NCBI RefSeq assembly: GCF_021130785.1
Contig: NC_060212.1
Span: 143,102,001-143,166,000, forward strand
Origin: Homalodisca vitripennis
Taxonomy: Eukaryota > Arthropoda > Insecta > Hemiptera > Cicadellidae
Length of the DNA: 64,000 bases
Direction: 5' to 3'
Shown: positions 23,214-34,774 of the stretch, piece by piece
How the letters are laid out: every line of letters starts with the position of its first letter
How positions within the stretch are numbered: position 1 is the stretch's first letter
The notes under the pieces: model-generated
Told to the model about the DNA's origin: nothing
Seen by the model: the letters and a program-made list of their open reading frames with translations, nothing else
Database searches by the model: none
Made by a program: the position numbers and the translations under genes

Positions 23214-23297
23214 AACTGTAGGGCTATGCCTAATTATTGTGAGGCTTGTGTTCAGTTTGATATATTAATGCGGGTTATTATATTATAGTATGAATAC

Positions 23298-24839
23298 AGC
23301 TTCATAGACCTCCTCATGTATTCCAACTCTGGAATATGTGCGTCAAAAATCGTAAATGGAGAATTTTGTTAAAACATATTTGTAGGGTGAGTTTACGACA
23401 GTGAGCTTGGACAAGAATAAGAGCGTAGTGGATCCCATGACATAACAAATTCAATTAACCAGAGATAGGCTACATGGTCTAGAATTAACCCCACGATTAC
23501 CTAATCTTCACCCCCAGCTGACTACAAATCCGAAATTCCTGGTGATACTGACGTTCTAACAATGAATTGTTTTCCTATTGTTGTCAAAAGGCAAATTTCC
23601 CAAGTCACTTTTTGAGGATGGACGAATACATTATTTCTTATCTGGAAAAAATTATAGGATACTGGCACTTGTCACTAAATCGATTTCTTTCTCTATTGAT
23701 AAAAAAAATCAACTTTTAATATTTTCATATTAAAATTTGTGGGCTCTTAACATATCTAAAATGTCGAATTCATGCACACTTTCAGACACTCTCAATTACA
23801 TAAGCAACATTTTCAAGAAATGTTAATTAAAGCGTATTACTGAGAATTAAGAAATTAGAATAACAAATTCCCTACTTTAGGTAAATTTTTTTATAACACT
23901 TACTCAAACTAATGACCTCGTGTATAAAAAATGCCGTTCTACCTAAAAAAATAAAGATGGCGCGAGCACAGGTGTGCGCATTCTAGAACACTGCTCTCAA
24001 CGGGAACGTATCTACTGTACATACTTTAATGAAAAACTTCATGTAAATTTGAAACATTTGAAATTAACTTATTTAAAAATCTAAGCAGAGTTAGCACTTT
24101 TAGTACTTCTAGAATCCTTCAGCGTTTTCAATTTTGTAAAGTCTATTTTCAGCATTATGGATATAGAATAAAAGAATTTCAACAAAAATGGAGTCTCCAC
24201 GCTACTGCAGAAATGCAGTGAGACGGATAGCCCTACAACGGAGAGTACAGTCTGTTCCATAAAAAACAACTAAAAGGAAAATTATTTTTACTTTCTTTTT
24301 TATAGGTGTTATTTTTATAGGTTGTTTATTTTTATGTTTTATTTACATTCTGTAACGTATCTGATTTCATCGATGGACGTCCACCCTGGTGGAAATAATT
24401 TTGACCAGGCTTTTTTTAAAACAAAATTATTGAATGCTGGAATTTAAGGTGTTTTCTGTTAGTGTCGTGTAATGGGGTTTAATATTGAAGAATTACTTCT
24501 TATTACATCTATCCGTTACTAGATTTCAAAAGTACGGTTGTTAACCGAGCGATAAGCGACACATATCACTCGAGTACCTAGAATAGCATGTCTATCCATG
24601 GAATTTGATTGAGCATCATTGAACTCAGTGGGCTGTCAGATTTCTCTTCCTGCGTGTGTCTATATAAACTTTTATGTTCTTTCTGTCCGCGGTACGTCTC
24701 AGTAATGAGCTGAGTTATTGAGATGATTTTATTTATTTATTTATTTAATATTATTTATTTATTTATTATAATATTTATTAAATTTTAAAATAAATTTAAA
24801 TAAATTTAAAATAAATTTAAATAAATTTAAAATAAATTT

Positions 24840-24917
<78 letters not shown>

Positions 24918-25118
24918 GGAAGGTGACGTATATTCGCTTTGTTTTATATCATAATGTTAGAAATCCACGATTATAAACATGAATACATGTTGTAAAAGAC
25001 CATTAACGATGGAGCCGTAAGTAAATAAACTCAGTAGCCCGTTTAACTGTAGGCTATGCCTAATTATTGTGGGGCTTGTGTTCAGTTTGATATATTAATG
25101 CGGGTTATTATATTATGT
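23298..25118. repeat. Tandem duplication, copy 2
   Basis: This is the direct repeat of 21239-23297. It lacks the 146-bp retro-insertion and the SINE of copy 1. In place of the SINE-bearing segment it holds an (ATTT)n and AATAAATTTA-rich block and a (TA)n run at about 24727-24914. Shared sequence resumes at TATAAAGTGG (about 24911) and continues to GGGTTATTATATTAT at about 25118. The retained homology through both flanks shows that the differences arose after or during the duplication, or represent two haplotypes. Confidence 0.9.
24843..24912. repeat. (TA)n microsatellite, about 35 repeats
   Basis: Pure TA dinucleotide repeat preceded by AT-rich short tandem units built on AATAAATTTA. It is a likely site of length variation and of assembly error. 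Confidence 0.95.
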
Positions 25119-25261
25119 GGGTATTAATATATCGCGTACCTACTTTCTGCCCATAGAGGCGACATATTAATAGAAAACCTTATATTAAACAACCCGGACG
25201 AAAATAAATTATTTTACCTTATATGAAGACATTTTGTCTTGCAATGTATGTATATTTGTAT

Positions 25262-25492
25262 CAGTGACGTACATAGAAAATTATTTCAGGGGGCTGACAT
25301 ACTGGGTGGATTAGGATATCTACCAAAATAGAGGCTCGGAAATCTACCCCAGGGAAATTGCTGAGCCATAAGAACTCATAAATGAGTTATACCTTAAAGC
25401 AAACTACTGGGTACAATTTTAACGTTTGTCTTTAAAAATTTCGGGGGGGGGCGATTGAGCCCCCTGATCCCCCTTTACATACGACCATGAAG
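25262..25492. mobile_element. Possible MITE with C/G-run ends
   Basis: The left part reads TGACGTACATAGAAAATTAT, then TTCAGGGGGCTGAC. The right part reads GGGGGGGGGCGATTGAGCC, then CCCTGATCCCCCTTTACATA and CG. The right end in reverse complement (CGTATGTAAAGGGGGATCAG, GGGGCTC) aligns loosely with the left end, giving imperfect inverted repeats. The interior is about 150 bp without coding potential. This style of G-run-ended short repeat is common in invertebrate genomes. The call is tentative. Confidence 0.4.
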
Positions 25493-27949
25493 TTTATAAG
25501 TTGTATTATAAATGTATTTATTCTCATAACATGTGTAGAATATAGGTGGCTATTTTCTTCGTAATACTAAAATATAAAACGTTCGTTTTTCGAAAGAGAA
25601 ATTCTGTGATACAAACTCGTGCATTTGTGATTGGAAGAAGTGTGAATGTTGGTGTGAACGGTGAAAGATAAAGCGGACGTGACACCAACAATACCCGCAC
25701 TTCTAGGCCTAGGCTCAACTCTATTAATCTAGGACTATCGCTGGCGATAATTGGTGTGCGCGTCGAACCCTAATAAATCTATGTCGAATCGTGTACTGAA
25801 TAATTTTGCAATGTTGGGCTTACTGGGTAATTGTCCTCAGGAGCCTAATGTACTCCCCCCCTCCACCCCACAATAACACTACCATACGGGCAGTACTCGC
25901 GTTTTAGGTTTGAGTACCTGTATTAACTGTGATCGTCCCACAAGCACGTTAAAGACTATAGTCTCGCCCTCGTTATAATAATGTATCACTATTCACGCAC
26001 GTGCTGAGCAGCATGTACGTTAACCACATAAAATTATTTAATTCGCACTTTTAGCTAGTAACACAGATGTTCAGGCTCGTCAAGAAAAACTATAAAACAG
26101 AAATTTGTAATATACACCAGAATGTGGCTGAAAACCTTGTAAATCTGTTCGGTAACTTTTCACCATAAATACGGGTTTGGAATTAAATAGTATTCAACAA
26201 ATATGTACCTGATATGAAATAATCTTCAAGTCTAATTAATAAAAGTACTGATCTGACCTGTTAGGTATAAATGTAAAGTCGTCAAGAGGGACTAAATACC
26301 AGTTTAAGCTAAATAGCTACATTTTTGACCATTGATGAAAGAATTTCAAATTCTTTACCGGTATTGTCAAAATACATTCATATTAAACTGAAGACTCTTT
26401 TATATTAACTTTCTAAGCCAAAAGCATCATTTTCCCAAATAGCTAAATTCGTGGACGCCATGATCCAAACATATGAAAACCAACACCATGATAATTTTGA
26501 AAAATAAAACAGAAGTATGAAAGCAATTTAGTGGTACGACAACTTAGAAAGTGTTATACAAGGATGCTTACGTTATTTTCAAAATTAAGGACAAAATAGT
26601 ATTGTAGTTACCCATGAAACAAGTTTCCGCAACATATAAGTATATATATAAAACTAAGTTAAAACCAATGCAATTTTTTACAGTAACGCCCTCTTATTTT
26701 AAAAATAGAGGATCACCTTCGCTTTAACTCACTCTTCTCATTAAAAATAAGACGAGGTTTGGAAAAATATTTAATGTTTTATATATTCCGAATTAAATTA
26801 ACTGCATTATTACATCGTACTAGAATGATTAATCGTTACTTAACAGGTAATAACTCTTTTACTATTATTTTATAACACTCTTAAGTTTAATACAAGGCGT
26901 TTTTATTAAGTTAAATAACCTAAGTAAAATATTCACCTCAACAAAAGGCTAATAACAGGGTACCTAATTTAGCTAAAAATATATAAAGTTTCGATATCAT
27001 CAAATTTATACAATACAAAGAGTAAGAAACATAAAAATTAGGTTACATCTTACATTAAATATGCACATATATCATTTATTATTTCTTACACCTCAGGTGG
27101 TTTAGACCCTAAGAAACGAATAAATATTCTCACCTCGTGTCTCATTCCAAAGTCCAATTCGTTATTACGTATTGAATTATGAAATACCTATTATGTCAAT
27201 AAATGCAAAGGACTGCTTCCTAAGAATACTTTCACCTCTGTTATTCACAATAATTGCCCCTATTGAACATTGTTTTAACGTAATTTGTAATTTTCTAGGT
27301 TTTCTTGTTCACATATGTTTATGTTTTCAACATTTATAAAAAATATTGGAAACACAGCTAAAATCTTAAATTATTTCTAAAATACAATTTGTATTAGATA
27401 CGGTTTCTACCAAATGTTGATGGTCATGATACCGCGGCGCAAGCCTAAGAAATAAGATTAATTAGTATTTATCTAAGTTGAATAACTTTATCCCCCCTCA
27501 TGACAAATAAATGTACACCAAGTCAAAAAAACAAAATAATAGAAGTGAAAACTTCTAATCGTAAACGAAGCAGTTGTGTTTATATCATGTAGGTCTATAA
27601 TAGTTTGTCTATCTTCAGGAGCATATATTATGTTTAATATAATATTTTTATATTAAGGTGGAATACATTGTCCCTACTGACAAGTAGACACAGTGAAAAA
27701 CTAATTAAACTGATAATTAATTAGTACAGAAAAAGCATAAAATGAGTAGTTCGCTCGAAATTTATACTATATGACGTGAAGCTTCTTAAATACTATAACA
27801 AATACTAATAACAAATAACAGTAACAATGAAACATCGTCGACGTACATAAACATAAAGCAACAAGTAAACTCGTGTTAATAAATTACATTAATAGACTAC
27901 ATAAGGTAATCGAATCAAATAACAATAACAAATATAGAAGGTAAGGTAT
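25493..27949. other. AT-rich non-coding DNA, nothing recognised
   Basis: About 2.4 kb of AT-rich sequence without family motifs. The last 200 bp or so are rich in AAC and AAT words and may be the 3' untranslated region of the LINE that follows on the minus strand. Confidence 0.4.
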
Positions 27950-29318
27950 ACAACACTATAAGCAACAAAAACATGAGGACATGCCTCATGAAGGTCTGGT
28001 GGGGCATAAGACGAGGGTCTGACTTTGCTGTGGCAGGCATACGCAGTGTGATGATGTCTGATAAAAGTCTGTATCAGGTGAGTTCTCTATGGCATATGGA
28101 TGTCGATCAGCTGAAGGAGCTCGGGGCAGTCAAGTAAGCCATTAAAATCCTCGAATAGGAAAATCAGATCCAAGGCAATTCTTCTGGAAGAGAGGGAGTT
28201 ATGACTATACTGATTAGCAATTTCATGAATTTCGACATCATAGTAATTAAGACTACTCCTAACATCCATCACGTGAAGAAAGCGTCTCTATACATTATTA
28301 AGTGAACAGCAATGCCCAACCTGATAAGGTGCCCATATCACAGACCCATATTCCAAGAATGGGAGCACAAGTTGTCACGTAAAGTAACTTGATGGTACCA
28401 AGTGAAAAAGCATTTCTTGATGCACGAGCAATAAGTCCCAATACTCTATTGGCTTTAGCGCAGATAATTGCTATTTGCTCTCCCGGATCAAGACTAGGTG
28501 AAAAACACAGCCCCAAGTCCCTCACAATAGTAACCCTCTTCAGCAGTCCTCCATGCAGATGGTAATCAAAAGGAAGCAAAGATTTTGATCTCCCCAACGT
28601 CATCACTTGAAAAATGGCCGCATTCAACCGCATAGCGTTCTCCTCACACCGTAAAGCAACGTTATTCAAGTTAGTTTGTACAGAATACTGCTGGGGAAAT
28701 GATGACACCTCCAGGAAGATCTTTATGTCATCTGCGAATAGTAGAAACTTGCAATCGAAGAGCCTGCGAATGTCATTTATGAACAGACTGAACAGAAAGG
28801 GGCCCAGGAGTGACCCTTGGGCCACGCCAGACTTAGCCTGCACCACAGAAACAGAAAGGAACGAAGCAAACTTCACTTGTAAAGTGCGACCGGTCAAATG
28901 ACTTTGGAACCATTGCAAAAGAGGGCCAGCAACTCCAAGCGCTTTAAGTTTAGAGATTAGGTGGGCATGACTGAGTCTATCAAAAGCTTTAGTTAAATCC
29001 AAGTACCATATGCAGTCCACTTGATGACGGTTAGAGAAGGTAGAATACACATAATTAGTGAAGACACACAGGTTGGTAATCGTAGATCGCAACAATTAAG
29101 TTCTTGAAGGTGGAGGACAAAACGTCCAGTATCAAGGCCTCGAAGACTATAGCAATAACTGACTGGACTACCACAGGCCTGTAATGTTTGACATCGGAAA
29201 CACCACTAGATGTGTGAACAGGTACCAAATATCCTGAAATATATTTGAAAGGAATGTGTGGAGAATAGATGGAAGATTGTTTCATAGAGGCGGTGCAATA
29301 GATTTTATTTTTGTACAA
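27950..29318 (-). mobile_element. Broken Jockey/CR1-like LINE, RT to C-terminus
   Basis: On the minus strand three frames together give one RT polyprotein piece in order. 29318-29095 gives LVPVHTSSG, SDVKHYRPV and STFKNLI. 29095-28298 gives the RT core. 28272-28087 gives RRIALDLIFLFEDFNGLLDC, the C-terminal block usual in this group. Each junction needs a frameshift. About 140 bp or more of 3' untranslated sequence follows. No endonuclease domain is seen upstream, so the copy is 5'-truncated or decayed. The 3' end is not sharply defined. Confidence 0.85.
28298..29095 (-). pseudogene. LINE reverse transcriptase core
   Basis: This is a 265-codon frame in the Pfam RVT_1 (non-LTR RT) family. In order it shows YLDLTKAFDRLSHAHLI (about residues 31-47; first catalytic Asp), LQWFQSHLTGR, GVAQGSLLGPFLFSLFINDI (the usual GVPQGS block with Pro changed to Ala) and LLFADDIKIF (about residues 118-127; the FADD catalytic pair). 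A thumb-like RVTIVRDLG segment follows. The listed start is not a true start. The protein continues upstream in another frame (YRP block at about 29185) and downstream in a third frame, so this is the longest intact piece of a broken gene. Its catalytic residues are preserved. Confidence 0.88.
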
Positions 29319-29754
29319 TATCGTTTATGTTGATATACAGCTCTTTAAGTTAACTTTTCATAGCACAGAAAAAGTACAAATTGTTTTGATCTCAACGTGG
29401 TATTGCAGGCATTTTAGTTACCAATGTAGGCCTTTTTTAATCTAGCTCGAATAAAAACTAGCATAGCTAAAGGTAAAAAAATAAATTCGACGGTATGTAC
29501 ATTAACTGTGTTTCAGAGAGTCTTGTATTTTTTTTATCTATAGAAAATAATTAGTAAGAAACGTCTCATTTCTAAAAATTATATTTAGTTGAAAATAAAT
29601 AATAAAACCCATATCACTCCATGAAGATATAACTCATGAAATACAAGCAAATTTAAGCTGGATAAAAAACGATCATGTTTATAACGCATAATAAATTGTT
29701 GAAATCCATATCAAAATCTTTTATTTCAAAACCTACTGATTCAAAGGGCTGTTT

Positions 29755-30003
29755 TGTTGACTCGTATTACCGTTTCTTGGGCCAGACTGCGTATGTTGCC
29801 CATGTTCAATAGACCAGAAATAATTGATGCCGCAAACCAAGGGGTGTTCGGGTGTCAATCGCCAATCTGTTTTGTATCGAGGCTAATTTCGGTTTGGGGG
29901 GCAGCTGGGCTGAGTCACCTGTCTGGGAACTTGACACTTGGACCCACGAACCGTGCGACGAGCTTCACTTCACACCCCCAACCCCACCCCACCCCCACCC
30001 CCT
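29755..30003. promoter_or_regulatory. GC-rich island, candidate regulatory element
   Basis: About 250 bp are much richer in GC than the flanks. They include ATGCCGCAAACCAAGG (Runx-like AACCGCA/ACCAA words), TTGATTG/CAATCGCCAATC-type words and a C-rich tail of CCCCAACCCC type. It runs directly into the minisatellite at 30.0 kb. Overlapping open frames of 97 and 67 residues end in low-complexity proline- and histidine-rich sequence and are not credible genes. Confidence 0.28.
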
Positions 30004-30858
30004 GTCACAAGCATTGCTTTGCAATTGCTTTACAAGAAATTCTCTAAGAAACTGAGTGAAATTTGTGATCAGATAATCAGATTTGTCACGCGTATAAACG
30101 AATGACATAGGTACTTTTCTACAGTAATGCCATCACAAGCATTGCTTTATAAGAAATGCTACATATTGCCTTCAGTAATTCCATCACAAGCATTGCTTTG
30201 CCACTGCTTCACAAGAAATGCTCTAAAACAATGAGTTAAATTAGATCCGACCACGCTTTGAAACGAAGAACATACAGTTTTTAGTAATTCCGTCAAGAGC
30301 ATTGCTTTGTCACTGCTTTACATGGAATGCCACATACTGTCTTCAGTAATTCCATCACAAGCATTGCTTTGTCATTGCTTTACAAGAAATGCTACATATT
30401 GTCTTCAGTGATTTCCTCACCAGCATTACATTGCTATTGTTTCACTAGAAATGCTCTTGAACACTAAGTGAAATTTATGATCAGATCCAACCACGTGCAT
30501 AAACGAAGGACATACTGTCTTCAGTAATTCCATCACAAGCATTGCTTTGCCATTGCTTTATGAGAAATGCTACATACTGACTTCAGTAATTTTATCACAA
30601 GCATTGCTTTGTCATTGCTTTACAAGAAATGCTACATATTGTTTTCAGTAATTCCATCACAAGCATTGCTATGCCATTACTTTATAAGAAACGCTACATA
30701 TAGTCTTCAGTAATTACACACAAGAGTTGCCATTTGAATTAGAATTTGAGCTTTACAAGAAATTCTCTAAGAAACTGAGTGAAATTTATGATCTGTTCTG
30801 AACACGCGTTTAAAACGAAGGACATACTTTCGACAGTAATTCCATCACAAGCATATAA
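30004..30858. repeat. Compound minisatellite with short and long units
   Basis: The short unit is about 62 bp: AGTAATTCCATCACAAGCAT, TGCTTTGTCATTGCTTTACA, AGAAATGCTACATATTGTCT. A long unit replaces the end with CTCTAAGAAACTGAGTGAAA and a GATCAGATCCAACCACG segment before returning to CAGTAATTCC. Long segments start near 30045, 30221, 30454 and 30763, with one or more short units between them. Intervals of about 176, 233 and 309 bp show that the number of short units grows along the array. Divergence between copies is moderate. Confidence 0.9.
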
Positions 30859-31240
30859 CTATAATGACAACGAAAAAATAGCAGAATAAATAAATTTGTA
30901 AAAACATTCAATACACCCATAAGAGATTCGAATATGTGATATATTAACACATGGTGCCTAACTATTCCAACACAGTCAACATTACTATATCGTGGCAGCG
31001 AGTAGAAGTTTATAATTTAAACACGGAAATGACACACAATTAATGAGCAAAAATCTGAATGTATCATGTGGCAAGATATGTCAAGAAAGAATTCATATGT
31101 AGACTTTAAATTTGGTATATAAAACTTAATTTCCACAAAAATGAGTTCTATGATGCGTCATTTTTGAGTCAATTTGTCCTCAGAACATCTCGATAATAAA
31201 AAGCCATAGATTTGACATATGTGCAACCTAAGCGACAAGT
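30850..31240 (+). mobile_element. Dispersed repeat family R1, copy 3 (5'-truncated)
   Basis: It starts within the family at ATAATGACAACGAAAAAATA, GCAGAATAAATAAATTTGTA, then TATGTGATATATTAACACAT, ATCTGAATGTATCATGTGGC, AAGATATGTCAAGAAAG, ATTCATATGTAGACTTTAAA and GATGCGTCATTTTTGAGTCA. The second half matches 48.40-48.64 kb closely in block order. The 5' half, including the CATGTCACTCC core, is missing because the minisatellite abuts it. Confidence 0.65.
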
Positions 31241-31689
31241 GGACAAATTAAACAATTTCCACTTTATAATTAATTATTTTAAAAAAACCTGCACTCTGTT
31301 TTCGCACAGACCTTAAAACACTAATATGGGTTTTAAGGCACTAAATACCCGAGAATCAACACATTACCCTATAATTGTGAATCGTTAACCGTATCACCTC
31401 GATATGTTTCATACACGTCCATCCGTGTTACAATACCATGATACTTTACTATTATAGAGTTTTTTATTACTAATAGACCATACATACGTTAAAACCGGAT
31501 CAAGGGTTTTCTATCGCCTTTATAACGCAAATGGAACAGCTGATGCGGTATATTAAGACTTTATTGTAAATAAATTAAGCACTTTATACATATATGATAC
31601 ATTTTAAGCGTTATAAACAATATAATATAGCTAAAAGCTCATAGTAAGTAAACTAGAACCAGCTTACTTATATGATATTTTTCAATAGT

Positions 31690-32290
31690 TGAATATAAAA
31701 TTTAACAGAATAAAATAGTTTACTCTGAGCAGCACAGCAAAATTTGCATAGTTTAATAAATTCAATAGTGTAATACCAAATTAAACGGCATAACATAGTT
31801 TACCCTCAAAAAATACTAAAACATATTTATGTAATGTAGGAGAACTCAAAATAATAGTATAACATAGTTTACTCTCCACATCATAGCAACAAAATACTTC
31901 TACATATAGTTTAATGGGAAAACACGAAATCAGGCAGAATAATAATGGCAAATATCAACAGCATAGTAGCAATACAATACTACAATATTATTCGATAGGT
32001 GAATGGAAAATTGAAAACTGTGTATTCTCTTCAACTCAGCAACAAAATATTTCACACACAACGTAGCCAAGGTGGGAAAAGGTTGATTTAATATGAATGT
32101 TGAACCAGTTTTGCTCCAGTTTCCTTCCTCTTAATGCAGCGTCTGGAATATGACGCTGATAAAGACTTGACTCCTGGAATCTGGAGTCATGTTCTTCTTA
32201 AGAGATCGAAATAAGGTCGACGACGAAGAAGTTCAAAACGCTGTATCTTCATTACACTATATTTTATCTTTTGTAGTCTAGGTGTCTCTT
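31690..32290. repeat. Complex repeat family R2, copy 1
   Basis: The left part (31690-32060) is a degenerate tandem array with recurring ATAGTTTACTCT at about 31716, 31797 and 31866. The core at about 32060-32290 contains AAAAGGTTGATTTAATATGA, CTTAATGCAGCGTCTGGAAT, ATGACGCTGATAAAGACTTG and TAGGTGTCTCTTATG. The same core order recurs at 53545-53760, again beside a degenerate short tandem array. No protein is encoded. Confidence 0.6.
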
Positions 32291-32657
32291 ATGTCGAAAC
32301 TATCAATTGAAGGGCTGAGAATAACAACATGACAACCCCATCTTTAACAATTTTCAGTTTCTTAGCAAATAATGTTGGTATAACTGGGATCTCAATGGCG
32401 ACTATGTGTTAAAGGGAACAAAATGATACCTCCACAGATATTTGACAAAGAAAAAAACGTGAATCCCATAAGAAAGAAATGGATAATATTTCAGTTGGCA
32501 CAAAGCTCTGCTTCTTCCGATCGAACTAGAATTCTAATTCTATTTAAATCTTTGATCGTTGACTTTTAGTGTTGGTTAGTATATTAATTTGCATATGAAA
32601 ACTGTGTGAGTGGGTTGTGAGTGCATTTCCGCATGAGGCTTAGGTGTTTTGTGAGTG

Positions 32658-32801
<144 letters not shown>

Positions 32802-32814
32802 TCACAGTTCACAG

Positions 32815-34166
32815 TTCAAATATGTTTATTTATTAACAGTTTTTTTTTTTATTTGATACATGATCCCATGTGCCTGACACAGCACGTGCGGGATTCGGAA
32901 AAAACAAGCATCCAAGCATGGTGTACACTTTTTTCATACGGCTACTATACAGTGCAATACTCCCAGGAAAAGTCTACTCTAGAATGAAATTACTTTTTAT
33001 AACTAATAATGATAACAATAACAATTTATAATAACAATTTAAAACTATCAAATACAATTTTAAAACAAAACTATACCCCAACAAAACACAATAAATACTA
33101 TTACAATTACACCAACAAAACACACATTTTCTGACTAAAAGGTATTCCAAGTGACTCCCAGTACATGTAAGCTCTCTCATGAGTCTACACCCATATGTGT
33201 AAGTTATTGCTTAATAAATAAAATAAAATAAATAAATAACAACAAGATGAACAAACAATAACTATTAATAAACATCTAAAGTCGTAACAACAATAAAGAT
33301 TAACAATAATAACGACAATGAACAACAACAATAACTAACAATAAACATCTAAATTCATAACAGCAATAAATATCAACAATAATAACAAACAATAAACTTC
33401 TAAATTCAATAACAGGATAATAAAACTTTAAACAAAACAATTCAGTAACAGAACTCAATAAATATAATTCAATATAAAACTGAGAACTGCAAAGCCATAA
33501 TCAGGAATCACATCATGGAGCATTTCATTATATTATAATTTGGCGAATATATTGTTTAGCATTCATCTTAATTTTTTGTTTGCTTTCGAACAACAACTCG
33601 TCGCTGCCTTGTATAATGAAATTATTAAATATTTTAATTCCTGCATAAGCAAACTGTTTTCTAGCCATTTCCTTGTGCAGGTTTTCAGTTTTAATTGTAA
33701 ATTTAGAAGACAGGCGTGTATTTCGAGAATACTCATTAAATTCATATCTGTACAGATTTTTATGAATATACAATAAGCAGCACAGTGCATATAATTGATT
33801 GAAAGTAAATATATTACATTCCTCAAAAATATGTGTTACCCTGTCAAATTTTCTTAAATGATGAATATTTCTACTTGAAAATCGTTGAATCTTAATAACA
33901 TTTTTCAGGATAGTACTGTATGTACCTCCATAGTGGATAATACCATATTTCATTGTTCCCTCAAACCATGAAACATAAAGTTGCTTAAGATGCTCCGGTC
34001 TGAGAAATTCCCTCATATGATACAAGGCATAGTTTATTTTACTTAACCTTGTAGTTAAATCCAATGCATAACAATCCCATTTTAAATTTTTATTGATAAT
34101 AAATTAACCCAAGATACTTTATTTTCTCGACTATTTCTATTCTTATGCATTTACAGTCATAATATA

Positions 34167-34168
<2 letters not shown>
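32815..34168 (-). mobile_element. LINE 3' half between two (TG)n arrays
   Basis: On the minus strand the element enters at 34168 directly from a (TG)n array with codons for RIEIVEKIKYLGL (about 34105-34150). This is the KYLG segment that follows the RT active site. A frameshift then leads into the frame at 34064-33528. A 3' untranslated region of about 700 bp follows. It includes a tandem repeat at 33240-33420 built on ATAAACATCTAAA and AACAATAATAAC words. The end is TTAATAAATAAACAT near 32822, about 20 bp from the other (TG)n array. The RT core and endonuclease are absent, so it is 5'-truncated. Confidence 0.8.
33528..34064 (-). pseudogene. C-terminal part of a LINE polyprotein
   Basis: This 178-codon frame starts MDLTTRLSKINYALYHMREF and continues with LKQLYVSWFEGTMKYGIIHY, GGTYSTILKNVIKIQ and FNQLYALCCLLYIHKNLY. 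The YGII-x-x-GG-x-Y-x-x-IL-x-x-x-x-x-IQ pattern matches the C-terminal region of the LINE at 62.8-63.9 kb (YGIIAWGGAYRTILEPLNVI), so both belong to one clade, but sequence identity is low and they are different families. The listed start is internal: homology continues upstream in another frame to 34168. Confidence 0.82.

Positions 34169-34235
<67 letters not shown>
34169..34235. repeat. (TG)n microsatellite, about 33 repeats
   Basis: TG dinucleotide run that abuts the point where the LINE reading frame stops (on its 5' side). Confidence 0.97.
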
Positions 34236-34236
<1 letters not shown>

Positions 34237-34380
34237 GATTAGCCATCCTAAAATGGAATATAAACAAAAGTTAATTGTATCTTCAGATGAAGGAGAAACA
34301 ATTTATACAATGTGGTATTATTATTTTAAAACTATTCTATCAGTTATTTCTGGAATTACCATAGCCAGTAAATAGAGTTA

Positions 34381-34766
34381 GGGTCTTTTTCGTTTAAGGG
34401 CCAGCACAAAAGACCATAGCTTGCCTATTCAAAACTCAGATCACGCGATGCTTGCCCGATGCGCAGCGCTTTGCGCTGCTTGCTCTTTTAGAAAAAAAAA
34501 ATAACTCGAGCTTGCAAAGTCGAAGCCCAGATCAACTCACCACGCTTTATTGAACAAGAAAACTAAGTATAACTCATAACGCAGGTTTCATTACAGGCAA
34601 AACATGAGCGGCGCGCGTTTATCACTGATAAGATAAAACGAGTTTATACTAGAAGTAGTACCTGGACTACTGCCCCACGAACTAATAACACCAAAAAACG
34701 ATTAAATGCACTGTCAGTCAGGTATAGTATGTTTGTAAGGTGCTGGCCCTGAAACGAAAAAGACCC
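34381..34766. mobile_element. 386-bp non-autonomous DNA transposon (MITE) with 8-bp TSD
   Basis: Terminal inverted repeats of 27 bp with one mismatch: the left end is GGGTCTTTTTCGTTTAAGGG plus CCAGCAC (34381-34407), and the right end is its reverse complement (34740-34766). The 8-bp sequence TAGAGTTA flanks both ends exactly (34373-34380 and 34767-34774). Eight-base duplications are characteristic of hAT and P elements and occur in some Mutator-like elements. There is no transposase frame. The interior has a GCAGCGC-TTT-GCGCTGC hairpin (34463-34479). The clean ends suggest a relatively young insertion. Confidence 0.9.
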
Positions 34767-34774
34767 TAGAGTTA

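Larger units (their letters stand above)
21239..23297. repeat. Tandem duplication, copy 1 (about 2.06 kb)
   Basis: It begins GCTTCATAGACCTCCTCATG and is followed directly by a second copy that starts with the same words at 23299. Long stretches are almost identical, for example the whole of 21961-22200 against 24030-24269. Differences are mostly one-base indels in short homopolymers, scattered substitutions and two larger insertions. The 62-residue minus-strand frame conserved in both copies is shared by descent and has no family motif. The segment at 22494-22530 (CGAGCGATAGCGACACATAT, CACTCGAG) faintly resembles the start of repeat family R1. Confidence 0.92.

Noticed and set aside
22012..24269. 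Conserved small protein encoded twice (62 residues, minus strand)
   Set aside because: The two frames are identical only because the surrounding 2 kb is duplicated; no family motif or start context supports them.
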